Shown here: positions 1 through 6,962 of the stretch, in pieces | How the letters are laid out: each line of letters opens with the position of its first letter | Position numbering within the stretch: position 1 is the stretch's first letter | Source of the DNA: Oscillospiraceae bacterium | GTDB lineage: Bacteria > Bacillota > Clostridia > Oscillospirales > Acutalibacteraceae | NCBI GenBank assembly: GCA_902774165.1 | Contig: CACYHJ010000009.1 | Location: 1 to 21,609, forward strand | Length of the DNA stretch: 21,609 bases | Direction: 5' to 3' | Position numbers and translations under genes: made by a program | Notes under the pieces: generated by a model | The model's database searches: none | Told to the model about the DNA's origin: nothing | Seen by the model: the letters and a program-made list of their open reading frames with translations, nothing else

Positions 1-1
1 C

Positions 2-868
2 ACCCGGCGGCTGGTGCAGGTGTATACCGCGGTTCTGTACAACGCCCACCTGAAGGGCTTCGCCGAGGGAAAAATCTACACCGGCCCGCTGAAAACGGTC
101 TGCGTGCCCGGGCTCAACTGCTATTCCTGCCCCGGCGCCGTCGGCGCGTGTCCGCTGGGCGCGCTGCAGAACGCGGTCGCCTCGTCGGCAAAGCGCCCCG
201 CCTTTTACGTCGTGGGGCTTCTTTTGCTGTTCGGTCTGCTGCTGGGCAGGGTCGTCTGCGGCTGGGCGTGCCCCTTCGGCCTTGTGCAGGAGCTGCTGTA
301 CCGGATCCCCTCGCCGAAATTAAAAAAGAACCGCGTGACCCGGCGGCTGACATGGCTGAAATACGGGATCCTCGGCGTTTTCGCGATCGGGATCCCTTTG
401 TGGTCCGCGCTGAAGGACGCGGCGCTCCCCGCCTTCTGCAAGTATCTCTGCCCCGCCGGCACGCTGGAGGGCGCGCTGGGACTGCTGCTGCACCCGGCAA
501 ACGCGGACCTGCGGGACCTGGCCGGGCCCCTGTTCTGGTTCAAAATCGCCGTGATGGCGGCGATTCTGATCGCCTGCGTCTTTGTCTGCCGGGCGTTCTG
601 CCGGTTTCTGTGCCCCCTCGGCGCCCTTTACGGGCTGCTGGCGAAGCTTGCGCTGCTGGGCGTTAAGCTCGACCGGAGCCGCTGCACCGACTGCGGCGCC
701 TGCGTGAAGGTCTGCCCGATGGATATCCGCACCGTCGGGGACCGGGAATGCGTTCACTGCGGCAAATGCGCGGACGTCTGCCCGGAGAAGGCGATTTCCT
801 TCAAAGCCGGGAAGATCGTGCTGAAGGGCAGCGAGACCGGCGTTCCCGCGGGAAAGGATGTGGGCTGA
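2..868 (+). CDS. Membrane 4Fe-4S ferredoxin-type protein (NapH/YccM-like), 5' partial
   Basis: The reading frame is open from the first bases of the window. The residues before the first in-window start (TRRLVQ, then GTG at 14) look like the family N-terminus, so the true start lies upstream and the gene is partial. Counting from the GTG, it shows a Cys-rich N-terminal motif (CVPGLNCYSCPGAVGACPLG), several hydrophobic membrane segments, paired CxxxCP motifs facing the membrane (CGWACPFG, CKYLCPAG, CRFLCPLG), and two classic 4Fe-4S motifs near the C-terminus (CTDCGACVKVCP and CVHCGKCADVCP). NapH/YccM-like proteins (Fer4_5 type) pass electrons across or along the cytoplasmic membrane, often to an extracytoplasmic redox partner. 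The next gene overlaps it by a few bases and encodes a TlpA-like thiol protein, which suggests a shared membrane-to-outside electron or thiol relay. The family call is firm; the electron donor and acceptor are unknown. Confidence 0.87.
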   Translation, partial: TRRLVQVYTAVLYNAHLKGFAEGKIYTGPLKTVCVPGLNCYSCPGAVGACPLGALQNAVASSAKRPAFYVVGLLLLFGLLLGRVVCGWACPFGLVQELLYRIPSPKLKKNRVTRRLTWLKYGILGVFAIGIPLWSALKDAALPAFCKYLCPAGTLEGALGLLLHPANADLRDLAGPLFWFKIAVMAAILIACVFVCRAFCRFLCPLGALYGLLAKLALLGVKLDRSRCTDCGACVKVCPMDIRTVGDRECVHCGKCADVCPEKAISFKAGKIVLKGSETGVPAGKDVG

Positions 869-869
869 G

Positions 870-1442
870 ATGCGCGGAAAAGCCATGATCCCGTGGTGCG
901 CCGCGCTGGCGGCGCTGCTGGCGGTGATCCTCTTTGTCAACCTTCCCGGCGCGGAGCCGCCGGAGGGGGCCGATCCCGGCGCAAGGCCCGGACAGACGGA
1001 ACCCGACCGGCCGGCCGGCGCGGCGGTCGGAGAAAAACTGCCGGATTTTTCGGTGGCCTGCTTGGACGGCACCCGCTTTACCCTCTCGGAGCACGCGGGC
1101 AAGACCGTAGTGGTCAATCTCTGGGCAACCTGGTGCGCGCCCTGCGTCCGGGAGCTGGCGTATTTTGACCGGCTGCAGCGGGAAAATCCCGACGACGTGT
1201 CAGTCCTTGCCCTGCACTCGGAGCTTGTGACGCAGGACGTGGAGGAATATCTCGCCGGACGGGATTATTCCGCCCTCGCCTTTGCCGTCGCGCCGGATGA
1301 ATCCCTGACGGCGCTGCTGAACGGCTCGACGGTGCTGCCGCAGACAATCGTCATCGCCCCCGACGGAACGGTGACCTATAATAAAACCGGATCGCTGACC
1401 TACGAGGCCCTGACGGCGCTCGTCGCCGAGGCGGCGGGATGA
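870..1442 (+). CDS. TlpA-family extracytoplasmic thioredoxin-like protein
   Basis: From the chosen start the protein is 190 residues: a short N-terminus, one hydrophobic membrane anchor or uncleaved signal (AALAALLAVILFVNL), a Pro/Gly/Glu-rich linker, then a redoxin domain. The active site is visible as WATWCAPC, and a cis-Pro segment (STVLPQTIVIAPDGTV) follows further on, both typical of TlpA/ResA-like thiol-disulfide oxidoreductases acting outside the cytoplasmic membrane. Three in-frame ATGs compete (858, 870, 885). 870 is preferred because GGAAAGGA at 851-858 lies about 11 bases upstream, whereas for 858 that motif would sit on the start codon. With the start at 870 the gene begins 1 base after the 4Fe-4S gene's stop; with 858 it overlaps it. 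Either way the two genes look translationally coupled, and the ferredoxin-like membrane protein may keep this thioredoxin reduced. That partnership is inference. Confidence 0.87.
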   Translation: MRGKAMIPWCAALAALLAVILFVNLPGAEPPEGADPGARPGQTEPDRPAGAAVGEKLPDFSVACLDGTRFTLSEHAGKTVVVNLWATWCAPCVRELAYFDRLQRENPDDVSVLALHSELVTQDVEEYLAGRDYSALAFAVAPDESLTALLNGSTVLPQTIVIAPDGTVTYNKTGSLTYEALTALVAEAAG

Positions 1443-1460
1443 ACCCGGATCCGAAGACAA

Positions 1461-1510
1461 AAAACTCCCCTGCCCGGATATTTCCGGCAGGGGATCGTTT
1501 TTATTTCGTG
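1461..1510. terminator. Bidirectional intrinsic terminator between tlpA-like and DUF3990 genes
   Basis: An 8-bp perfect stem CCCCTGCC/GGCAGGGG (1467-1474 with 1486-1493) extends by three more pairs past a bulged C. On the plus strand it is followed by ATCGTTTTTATTT; on the minus strand the far side reads AGTTTTTTGTC. It therefore fits termination of the plus-strand redox operon and of the minus-strand DUF3990 gene. Confidence 0.8.
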
Positions 1511-1569
1511 CTGTATTTTTTGCTTTTTGAGCAATATCTGACCGCTGCTTTCATAAAACTTCCTTTCAT

Positions 1570-2148
1570 TCAATCCAGAAGATCTGTAAGGCCGCCGAGC
1601 TCCTGCGCAACAAAGGCCTGATACGCTTTCTCCTCCCGGCGAACCGATTCCCGGTATCTGCCGATCACCTCGCCCGACAGCGTCTCGGCGGAGAGGAACC
1701 GCAGCCGGGAGGCCGCGGCTTCCGTTTTCAGCACCGTCTGGAAATACTGCGGGCCGCCCGTCAGCAGCCGCAGCGCCTGCGGGCGTTTCAGCAGGCCGAC
1801 GGTGATGATGCCCCACGTGTCATAAAGAGTGTCGTTGGCGACGGGGCCGACGATCACGTCGTAACCGGCAAGGGCGTCCGCCGCCCCGGCGCGGTTGGCG
1901 GAGATATAATCAAACCACGCCTCGTCCCGGCAAAACTCCTTGATCTTCAAACCCGCGGGATCGAATTCATAAATATTCAGAACCGTATCGCAGCCTCTGC
2001 GCTGCCGCGCCCAGCGCAGCGAGAATTCCCGGTCGCCGGACAGGTAAAACCCCTGCCCGAAATCGGCGTTTTTTCTGCCGAAGTGAACGTCCGGTTCGGC
2101 AACGGTCTGGAACCCGGTATGATACAGCGTTGTTTTTCCGTTCATCAT
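1570..2148 (-). CDS. DUF3990 domain-containing protein
   Basis: 192 residues with the recognisable DUF3990 pattern: LYHTGF near the start, DVHFGRKNADFGQGFYLSGD (about residues 20-39), RWARQRR, VLNIYEFD, and the block WFDYISANRAG...YDVIVGPVANDTLYDTW. The family's biochemical role is not established to my knowledge. The layout of a short 'YH(G/T)' strand followed by 'DFGxGFYL' resembles the ADP-ribosyltransferase fold, so an NAD-using or toxin-like activity is possible but unproven. The start ATG at 2148 has GGAGGA 10 bases upstream; a second ATG follows immediately. It sits 27 bases after the nitroreductase stop on the same strand, so the two are probably cotranscribed. The small DUF3791-type partner that I recall often accompanying DUF3990 genes is not visible here. 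Confidence 0.8.
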   Translation of the reverse strand: MMNGKTTLYHTGFQTVAEPDVHFGRKNADFGQGFYLSGDREFSLRWARQRRGCDTVLNIYEFDPAGLKIKEFCRDEAWFDYISANRAGAADALAGYDVIVGPVANDTLYDTWGIITVGLLKRPQALRLLTGGPQYFQTVLKTEAAASRLRFLSAETLSGEVIGRYRESVRREEKAYQAFVAQELGGLTDLLD

Positions 2149-2175
2149 GCCCCGTCCGTCCTCCGCGCAGGATAC

Positions 2176-2988
2176 TCACGCGAGCTCATAGGACGCGATA
2201 TAGAACGTATTCTCCGGCGCGGGGATCCCCGGGTCCGCGATACGGAAGGAAAACGGCAGACCGACGCTTTCCGCGCCCAGTTCAAAGTGACAGAGGGCGA
2301 TGCCCATGTCGATCTTCTGAACATCCCACGCGTCCGCCGAAGCAGAGCTCTTGTTCTTTTTCTCATAAAAATGGACGGCTCCGTCCCGAAGGACCGCGCG
2401 CCAGGGCTGTTTGTTGACTGCGGAGGGCGAAAGCCGCACCGCCTCCAGCGGCTCCCGGCACTGCCCCGCCGCCTCCGGCATCAGCGGCGTATCGAAATCA
2501 CCGAGGAAAAACAGCGTCTGAAAATCCATCCGACTGTCCGCCCGGACCCCCTTGCGCATCATCGTCTCGCGCAGGGACATTTTCTTCGCCGCGTACCCCA
2601 GCGGGCTGACGCAGGGCATCACCTCGCCCGCGGAAAGCCCTGCCGCCCGCTCGAAGGCGGCGCGGTTCATCGTGCCGGCGATCCAGGTTGTGCCCACACC
2701 GATGGTCTGGGCGAACAGGACGATTTTTTCAAAGGTATAGCCGAACGCCTCCTCCGCATGGTCGGCGCGGCGCATTTTGCCGGCAAGATAAGCGTCCGTC
2801 CCCGTAATTACCGGAGCGCCCGGCACATCTTTTTTCGCGTCCAGCAGCATCCATGTCACGGGAAGCTCATAGGGATTTTCCGCCATGCGGGCGAAATCCA
2901 GAATCCGACGGGCGTCCTCTTCCCGCAGGGCGCGCCCGTCAAAGGTGCGCACGCTTCTTCTTGTGCGGATCGCTTCCATTGTATTCAT
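2176..2988 (-). CDS. Nitroreductase family protein (TM1586-type, single-chain two-lobe)
   Basis: 270 residues. The N-terminus IRTRRSVRTFDGRAL is the standard FMN-binding start of nitroreductases (RxSxRxF). The chain has a second half with SPSAVNKQPWRAVL and KIDMGIALCHFEL, the arrangement of the TM1586-like nitroreductase family in which two pseudo-repeats build the FMN site within one polypeptide. It probably reduces a quinone-, nitro- or other electrophilic compound using NAD(P)H in the cytoplasm; the substrate cannot be told from sequence. The frame is open back to 3132, but ATG 2988 is chosen because GGAGG lies 9 bases upstream and the family motif begins directly after it. It starts 28 bases after the stop of the SGNH gene and ends 27 bases before DUF3990, consistent with one minus-strand operon. 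Confidence 0.85.
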   Translation of the reverse strand: MNTMEAIRTRRSVRTFDGRALREEDARRILDFARMAENPYELPVTWMLLDAKKDVPGAPVITGTDAYLAGKMRRADHAEEAFGYTFEKIVLFAQTIGVGTTWIAGTMNRAAFERAAGLSAGEVMPCVSPLGYAAKKMSLRETMMRKGVRADSRMDFQTLFFLGDFDTPLMPEAAGQCREPLEAVRLSPSAVNKQPWRAVLRDGAVHFYEKKNKSSASADAWDVQKIDMGIALCHFELGAESVGLPFSFRIADPGIPAPENTFYIASYELA

Positions 2989-3016
2989 TTGGTTCAACCT
3001 CCGTTCCCGCAGCCGG

Positions 3017-3792
3017 TCACGCGCCGAACCCGGAAAACAGATTCCGGATGACGGCAAGGATATGCAGCAGCGTCCCGTAAAAATTGACAAACGCGGTAAA
3101 CCCGCCGGTACCGCGCGCGTCGATCCCCTCAACGAGGATCACGGGCTGCGCGGATTCGCCCAGACCGTTCTCTTTCAGCGTTTTCAACACCTCGACGGCG
3201 ATTTTTTCATTGCCGGCGGCGCTGGGATGGATCCGGTCCTCGGCAAAGTCCCGGTCGGAATCCGTCAGCGCGGCGGCGACGTCCACCAGCAGGATCTGCC
3301 CGGGGTTCGCCTGCGCATATTCCCTCATTTTCGCGTTGATCCGCGCCGCGCCCTGGGCGTAAACCTCGCCCACATACCTGGTCTGGGGATTGTAAATGGT
3401 CTGCAGCAGGATCGCTGCGTCCGGGTTCAGCGCCCGGATGTTGCCCACGATCGTTTCAAGATCGGCATAGAACCCGTCGGCGATCTCGTCAAAGCGGGTA
3501 TAGTCCTCTCTGACGATGCCGTCGTAGAGCAGGCTTTTACCGCCTCGTTCTCCATCCTGCGCAGCAGGTTGCCGGTGGTGTGCCCCGGCACGGCGTAGTT
3601 TTCATAAGCGTAGCCCTCGGTATCGGCGACGATCTTCCCGTAGACCGCCTCCTTCGGGTTTGCCAGCCCGGAGCCGTAGGCGATGGAGTCGCCCAGCACA
3701 AGGTAACGGGGCTGATCCGCGGCAAAGCCGAAAACGTTCAGCAGCCCGAACAGCATGACGCAGCTTAACAGAAATGCAATGATTTTTTTCAT
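3017..3792 (-). pseudogene. SGNH/GDSL-type hydrolase, frameshifted with loss of the GxND block
   Basis: The first part (3792 to about 3535) starts with GGGAGGG 8 bases upstream of ATG and encodes a signal peptide (MKKIIAFLLSCVMLFGLLNV...A), the block I motif GDSIAYGSG (Ser36) and block II NYAVPGHTTG. After ENEAVK (residue 86) the homologous reading moves to another frame at about 3532: LLYDGIVREDY...IVGNIRALNPDAAILLQTIYNP, then block V DRIHPSAAGN with the catalytic Asp and His. Between the halves, the block III GxND motif that should supply the oxyanion-hole Asn is missing, and joining the halves gives only about 257 residues. This fits an internal deletion whose length is not a multiple of three, rather than a simple 1-base slip. 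The C-terminus ends in a hydrophobic/aromatic tail (FVNFYGTLLHILAVIRNLF). It is either a pseudogene or an assembly error; reads would decide. Confidence 0.75.
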
Positions 3793-3858
3793 TGGAAAAC
3801 CCTCCCGGATTTCTCGACGGAATCGTCTTATTTTGCGCGTTCAGAATCTTGCAAAAAT

Positions 3859-3887
3859 ATAATAGCATAAAATTTAATTGTTTGCAA
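3859..3887 (-). promoter_or_regulatory. Sigma-A-type promoter for the SGNH-nitroreductase-DUF3990 operon
   Basis: Read on the minus strand: TTGCAA (3887-3882), a 17-base spacer, then TATTAT (3864-3859). The expected transcription start near 3852 gives a leader of about 60 nt before ATG 3792. Confidence 0.6.
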
Positions 3888-3949
3888 CCCATTTTTTGAA
3901 TATTTTCGGCGCAAACCAGTATTAAAATACATTTTTTTATAAATATCCC

Positions 3950-3978
3950 TTGACAATTCCGGGGAATCGTAATAGAAT
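3950..3978 (+). promoter_or_regulatory. Sigma-A-type promoter driving the lysine riboswitch and NhaC-type transporter
   Basis: TTGACA (3950-3955), 17-base spacer, TAGAAT (3973-3978). The predicted start near 3985 lies about 10 bases before the riboswitch P1 stem. It is divergent from the SGNH operon promoter, with about 60 bases between the two -35 boxes. Confidence 0.75.
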
Positions 3979-3993
3979 TTTGATATAAAAGAA

Positions 3994-4162
3994 CATCGGT
4001 AGAGGATGCGGCCGACATCAGTAAGCGCGCAGAGCACGGACAGCTTTGACGCGCGCCGAAAGGGGACGCCGCCGAGGTTTGCGTTTTTCGTCCGGGGAAC
4101 GCATGCCGGGGCTTTCGTCAACAGCGGAAGAACTGTCACATTTTTGTGGAGAGCTATCTGAT
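3994..4162 (+). ncRNA. Lysine riboswitch (L box)
   Basis: The conserved L-box landmarks occur in order: GGTAGAGGATGCGG next to the P1 strand, CAGTAAGCGC, CGAAAGGGGACGCCGCCGAGG (compare GAAAGGGGAGCGTCGCCGAAG in the Bacillus subtilis lysC leader), a GCCGGGGC...GCGGAAG arm, ACTGTCAC, and the closing GGAGAGCTATCTGAT. The two ends pair as P1: ATCGGTAG (3995-4002) with CTATCTGAT, with one bulged base. Lysine binding in this class normally promotes termination, so the downstream gene should be repressed when lysine is plentiful. The following attenuator hairpin fits that. The antiterminator pairing was not worked out. Confidence 0.92.
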
Positions 4163-4184
4163 CTTATCGTCCGCAGAGGCGTAT

Positions 4185-4214
4185 CACGACTGCTTTCCGC
4201 AGCCGTGTTTTTTT
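4185..4214 (+). terminator. Riboswitch-controlled attenuator (intrinsic terminator)
   Basis: CACGACTGC (4185-4193) pairs with GCAGCCGTG (4199-4207) with one mismatch and a 5-base loop, and is followed by seven T (4208-4214). It lies directly after the lysine riboswitch and before the transporter start codon, the expected position for lysine-dependent attenuation. Confidence 0.85.
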
Positions 4215-4265
4215 ATTGCGGCGCCTGCAGCGCAGCAGGCAGAATCACAGAAAGGATGTTCAACC

Positions 4266-6131
4266 ATGAAAAAACCGAGATCCAGGAGATTTTTCCTTGT
4301 TCTCACCATGTGCGTGATCACGTTTATTCTCGGCAGCATTTCGGCGTTTACCGCAGCCGCGGACCCGGCGCCGGAGGAAACCACCGCGGCGGCGGAAGAC
4401 GCTGTGCTGCTTGACGCGCCGACGGACGGCGCTCTTGCCGCGACAGAGTTTGACGGAGAGTCCGCGCTCGCCTACCTTGACGAATATGCGGACAACCTCG
4501 AATCCGACCCCGATTTCGAAACCAACGTCGAGGCTGCCATTCAGACGGTACGGAAAGACGTGAAGCTTTACGCCACGTTCTGTTCCCTGCTGCCGGCCAT
4601 TATCGCCATTGTTCTGGCGCTGTTCACCAGAGAGGTGTATTCCTCGCTCGTGATCGGTATCATCGTCGGCGGCGTGCTGTATGCGGGCGGCAACTTCGAG
4701 ACGACCGTGAACCACGTCATCAGCGACGGCTTTATCGCCAGCCTTTCCGATTCCTGGAATATGGGCATCGTCATCTTCCTGGTGCTTTTGGGCGCTCTCG
4801 TCGCAATGATGAACAAGGCCGGCGGCTCCGCGGCGTTCGGCCGCTGGGCGATCACCCATATCAAATCCCGCGTAGGCGCGCAGATCGCCACAATTGCGCT
4901 GGGCGTGCTGATCTTCATCGACGACTATTTCAACTGTCTGACCGTGGGCTCGGTCATGCGTCCCGTCACCGACGAGCATAAGATCTCCCGCGCGAAGCTC
5001 TCTTATCTGATCGACGCCACCGCGGCGCCGGTCTGCATCATCGCCCCCATTTCCTCCTGGGCGGCAGCGGTCTCCGGCTTTGCCAAAGGCGCCGGCGCCG
5101 ACAGCGGCATGAGCCTGTTTTTGCAGGCGATCCCCTTTAACTTCTACGCGCTGCTGACCATCGTGATGATGATCTTCCTCGCCGTGAGCGGATTCGATTA
5201 CGGGCCGATGAAGACGCATGAAAGCAACGCGAAGGAAAACGGTGATCTGTTCACCAGCGGCACGAAGCAGGCCGTGGAGGATATGAAGGTCAACGAAAAC
5301 GGCAAAGTCATCGACCTGATCCTGCCCGTAGTGGTTCTGATCGTCTGCTGCGTCATCGGCATGATCTATTCCGGCGGCTTCTTCAGCGGGGCCAACTTCA
5401 TCGACGCGTTCTCCGATTCCGACGCATCCGTGGGGCTTGCCTACGGCGCGTTCATCGCGATCATTATCGCGGTGATCTATTTCCTGATCCGCGGCGTCGC
5501 GTCCTCCAAAAAGAACAAGGAAATCGCGTCCTTCGGGCCGTGGAAAAGATTCACCTCCGTATTCAGAGATGTCATGGAATGCATCCCCGATGGCTTCAAG
5601 GCGATGGTCTCCGCCATCCTGATTCTTACCTGCGCCTGGACGCTGAAGGCCATGACCGACTCCCTCGGCGCGAAAATCTTCATTTCACAGATCATCGAGG
5701 GCAATGCGAGCGCGCTTGCGAAATTCCTGCCCGGGATCATCTTCCTTGTGGCCGTCGGACTCTCCTTCGCCACCGGCACCTCCTGGGGCACCTTCGGCAT
5801 CCTGATCCCGATCGTGCTCAGCGTGTTTACGCCGGGCAACCCGCTGATGATCGTCGCCATCTCCGCCTGCATGGCAGGCGCGGTCTGCGGCGACCACTGC
5901 TCGCCCATCTCCGACACAACGATCATGTCCTCCGCAGGCGCCCAGTGCGACCACGTCAACCACGTTTCCACACAGCTTCCCTACGCGCTGACCGTGGCGG
6001 GCGTCTCCTTTGTGACTTACATCATTGCGGGCTTCGTCCCGAAATGGTTTGTCGCCCTGCCCCTCGGAATCGTCTTGATGGTCGGCACGCTGTTTGTGCT
6101 GAAGATCCTGCTGGGAAAGAAAAAGGCGTAA
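4266..6131 (+). CDS. NhaC-superfamily transporter, probable lysine transporter (LysW-type) under lysine riboswitch
   Basis: 621 residues. ATG 4266 is chosen because AGAAAGGA lies about 9 bases upstream; the longer frame from 4146 would translate the riboswitch end and terminator and is rejected. Residues 1-32 look like a signal peptide, 33 to about 100 form an acidic extracytoplasmic stretch, and many membrane helices follow. NhaC-family signatures include DDYFNCLTVGSVMRP (from 219), APISSWAAAVSG, TGTSWGTFGILIP and CGDHCSPISDTTIMSSAGAQCDHVNHV (from about 540). The family exchanges ions or solutes using Na+ or H+ gradients. L-box regulated NhaC-superfamily members have been proposed as lysine transporters (LysW, comparative genomics of the LYS element), so the riboswitch argues for lysine uptake rather than plain Na+/H+ exchange. 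Family assignment is strong; the substrate is inferred from regulation. It is monocistronic, with its own terminator. Confidence 0.88.
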   Translation: MKKPRSRRFFLVLTMCVITFILGSISAFTAAADPAPEETTAAAEDAVLLDAPTDGALAATEFDGESALAYLDEYADNLESDPDFETNVEAAIQTVRKDVKLYATFCSLLPAIIAIVLALFTREVYSSLVIGIIVGGVLYAGGNFETTVNHVISDGFIASLSDSWNMGIVIFLVLLGALVAMMNKAGGSAAFGRWAITHIKSRVGAQIATIALGVLIFIDDYFNCLTVGSVMRPVTDEHKISRAKLSYLIDATAAPVCIIAPISSWAAAVSGFAKGAGADSGMSLFLQAIPFNFYALLTIVMMIFLAVSGFDYGPMKTHESNAKENGDLFTSGTKQAVEDMKVNENGKVIDLILPVVVLIVCCVIGMIYSGGFFSGANFIDAFSDSDASVGLAYGAFIAIIIAVIYFLIRGVASSKKNKEIASFGPWKRFTSVFRDVMECIPDGFKAMVSAILILTCAWTLKAMTDSLGAKIFISQIIEGNASALAKFLPGIIFLVAVGLSFATGTSWGTFGILIPIVLSVFTPGNPLMIVAISACMAGAVCGDHCSPISDTTIMSSAGAQCDHVNHVSTQLPYALTVAGVSFVTYIIAGFVPKWFVALPLGIVLMVGTLFVLKILLGKKKA

Positions 6132-6155
6132 CAGAAGAAATAACCATAACAATGA

Positions 6156-6186
6156 GCCGCCGGAGCGTTTGCTCCGGCGGTTTTTT
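6156..6186 (+). terminator. Intrinsic terminator of the NhaC-type gene
   Basis: A perfect 10-bp GC-rich stem CCGCCGGAGC/GCTCCGGCGG with a GTTT loop (6157-6180) is followed by TTTTTT (6181-6186). Confidence 0.93.
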
Positions 6187-6188
6187 GA

Positions 6189-6354
6189 TAAATTCTGATT
6201 GATCGGGCTGACGCCCGACCGGCATTCGGCAATCGTATTGTAAATTTTACAAGACAATCTCAAATATTATGCTGAACGTCTATTTGACTGGCACGATTGC
6301 CGAATGCCGATTGACGATTGCCGAATGCCGATTGACGATTGCCGTTAAATTCTG
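6189..6354. repeat. Repeat-rich non-coding element bounded by TAAATTCTG direct repeats
   Basis: Between two identical 9-mers TAAATTCTG (6189-6197 and 6346-6354) lie: a hairpin TCGGGC-TGAC-GCCCGA (6203-6218); CGGCATTCGGCAATCGT (6220-6236); a short palindrome TTGTAAA-T-TTTACAA (6238-6252); and direct copies of the reverse complement, ACGATTGCCGAATGCCG, at 6293-6309 and 6314-6330 plus a 10-base partial copy at 6335-6344. The direct copies form a 21-bp tandem repeat. No plausible ORF is present. This could be a small non-autonomous element (MITE-like) or an intergenic repeat family. A possible -10 TATAAT (6387-6392) for the next gene lies just outside it, with no clear -35. Confidence 0.6.
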
Positions 6355-6427
6355 CTCAAGGGAGGATTTCCGGACTTCACTTGCGGTATAATAACCTTGT
6401 AAACCGAACGTGAAAGGAGTCATCACA

Positions 6428-6790
6428 ATGAAAACAATGTATTTCACCATCACCGGAACGAGCTACCGCCACGGAAAAGAGTTTATGGAAAAAGGCATGA
6501 CAGTGCGCCTCGTCAAGGAGCCGGACAACGAGCACGACAAAGAGGCGATCCGGGTCGAGATGCCCGGACTGGGTCTTGTGGGCTACGTCGCGAACAGCCC
6601 TTACACGGTACAGGGCGAGAGCATGAGCGCCGGGCGGCTGTATGACAAAATCGGCGACGAGGCGGAGGGCGAGATTTTGTTCGTGCCCGAAAAGGGCGTG
6701 ATCTGCCGCGTCACCGCCGGGTTTGCCGGAATGCCGGCAGAACGCAGACGGCATATCACGGTGCGCCGGGTACGGGAGCTGCCGTTCTGA
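6428..6790 (+). CDS. Small HIRAN-domain protein
   Basis: 120 residues, essentially one HIRAN domain: MYFTITGTSYRHG at the start, then MTVRLVKEPDNEHDKEAIRVEM and GLGLVGYVANSPYTV. The family's hallmark is the xxNxxDxxAIxV pattern followed by xxxGYV. In eukaryotic HLTF/Rad5 the domain binds 3'-OH DNA ends; in bacteria it is often found alone or fused to nuclease or helicase modules, so a DNA-damage or stalled-fork role is possible but unproven here. ATG 6428 is chosen because AAAGGAG ends 8 bases upstream; an in-frame extension to 6410 lacks a comparable site. The gene stands alone between the repeat element and the convergent PBP gene. Confidence 0.82.
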   Translation: MKTMYFTITGTSYRHGKEFMEKGMTVRLVKEPDNEHDKEAIRVEMPGLGLVGYVANSPYTVQGESMSAGRLYDKIGDEAEGEILFVPEKGVICRVTAGFAGMPAERRRHITVRRVRELPF

Positions 6791-6962
6791 CTTGCTGAAT
6801 CTGTCGGATCATCGGGCGTCCGCCGCAGCACAGCCCCGACGCATCTCTTATCTCTCAGAAAACCGGCAACAAACAACCGGCAACGAATTCTGAGCTTTTG
6901 AGGCCTCATCTGCAATAAAAAGGCGCGAAGCTTTTCCGAAATGATTCATTGTCCTTTGTCCA
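6791..6962. other. Convergent intergenic gap with a short direct repeat and weak hairpin
   Basis: No gene is seen. AACCGGCAAC occurs twice 14 bases apart (6861-6870 and 6875-6884), inside the loop of a 7-bp inverted repeat CTCAGAA/TTCTGAG (6854-6860 with 6888-6894). The hairpin is weak and lacks a good T-run, so calling it a terminator for the HIRAN gene is not justified. No convincing terminator for the convergent PBP gene was found. Confidence 0.4.

Noticed and set aside
2083..3051. 322-codon plus-strand frame
   Set aside because: It is antisense to the nitroreductase gene, with arginine/histidine-rich composition and no motif.
2989..3132. N-terminal extension of the nitroreductase
   Set aside because: The added residues overlap the end of the SGNH gene and match no family; ATG 2988 has GGAGG at ideal spacing.
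3427..3600. Programmed frameshift in the SGNH gene
   Set aside because: There is no strong slippery heptamer or downstream structure evident, and the conserved GxND block is missing rather than shifted.
4146..4265. Extension of the NhaC-type gene to an upstream ATG at 4146
   Set aside because: The extra codons cover the end of the riboswitch and the attenuator hairpin. ATG 4266 has a good ribosome site and begins a clean signal peptide.
6293..6344. Possible CRISPR array from the 21-bp repeats
   Set aside because: There are only two full copies separated by 4 bases and no spacers or cas genes.
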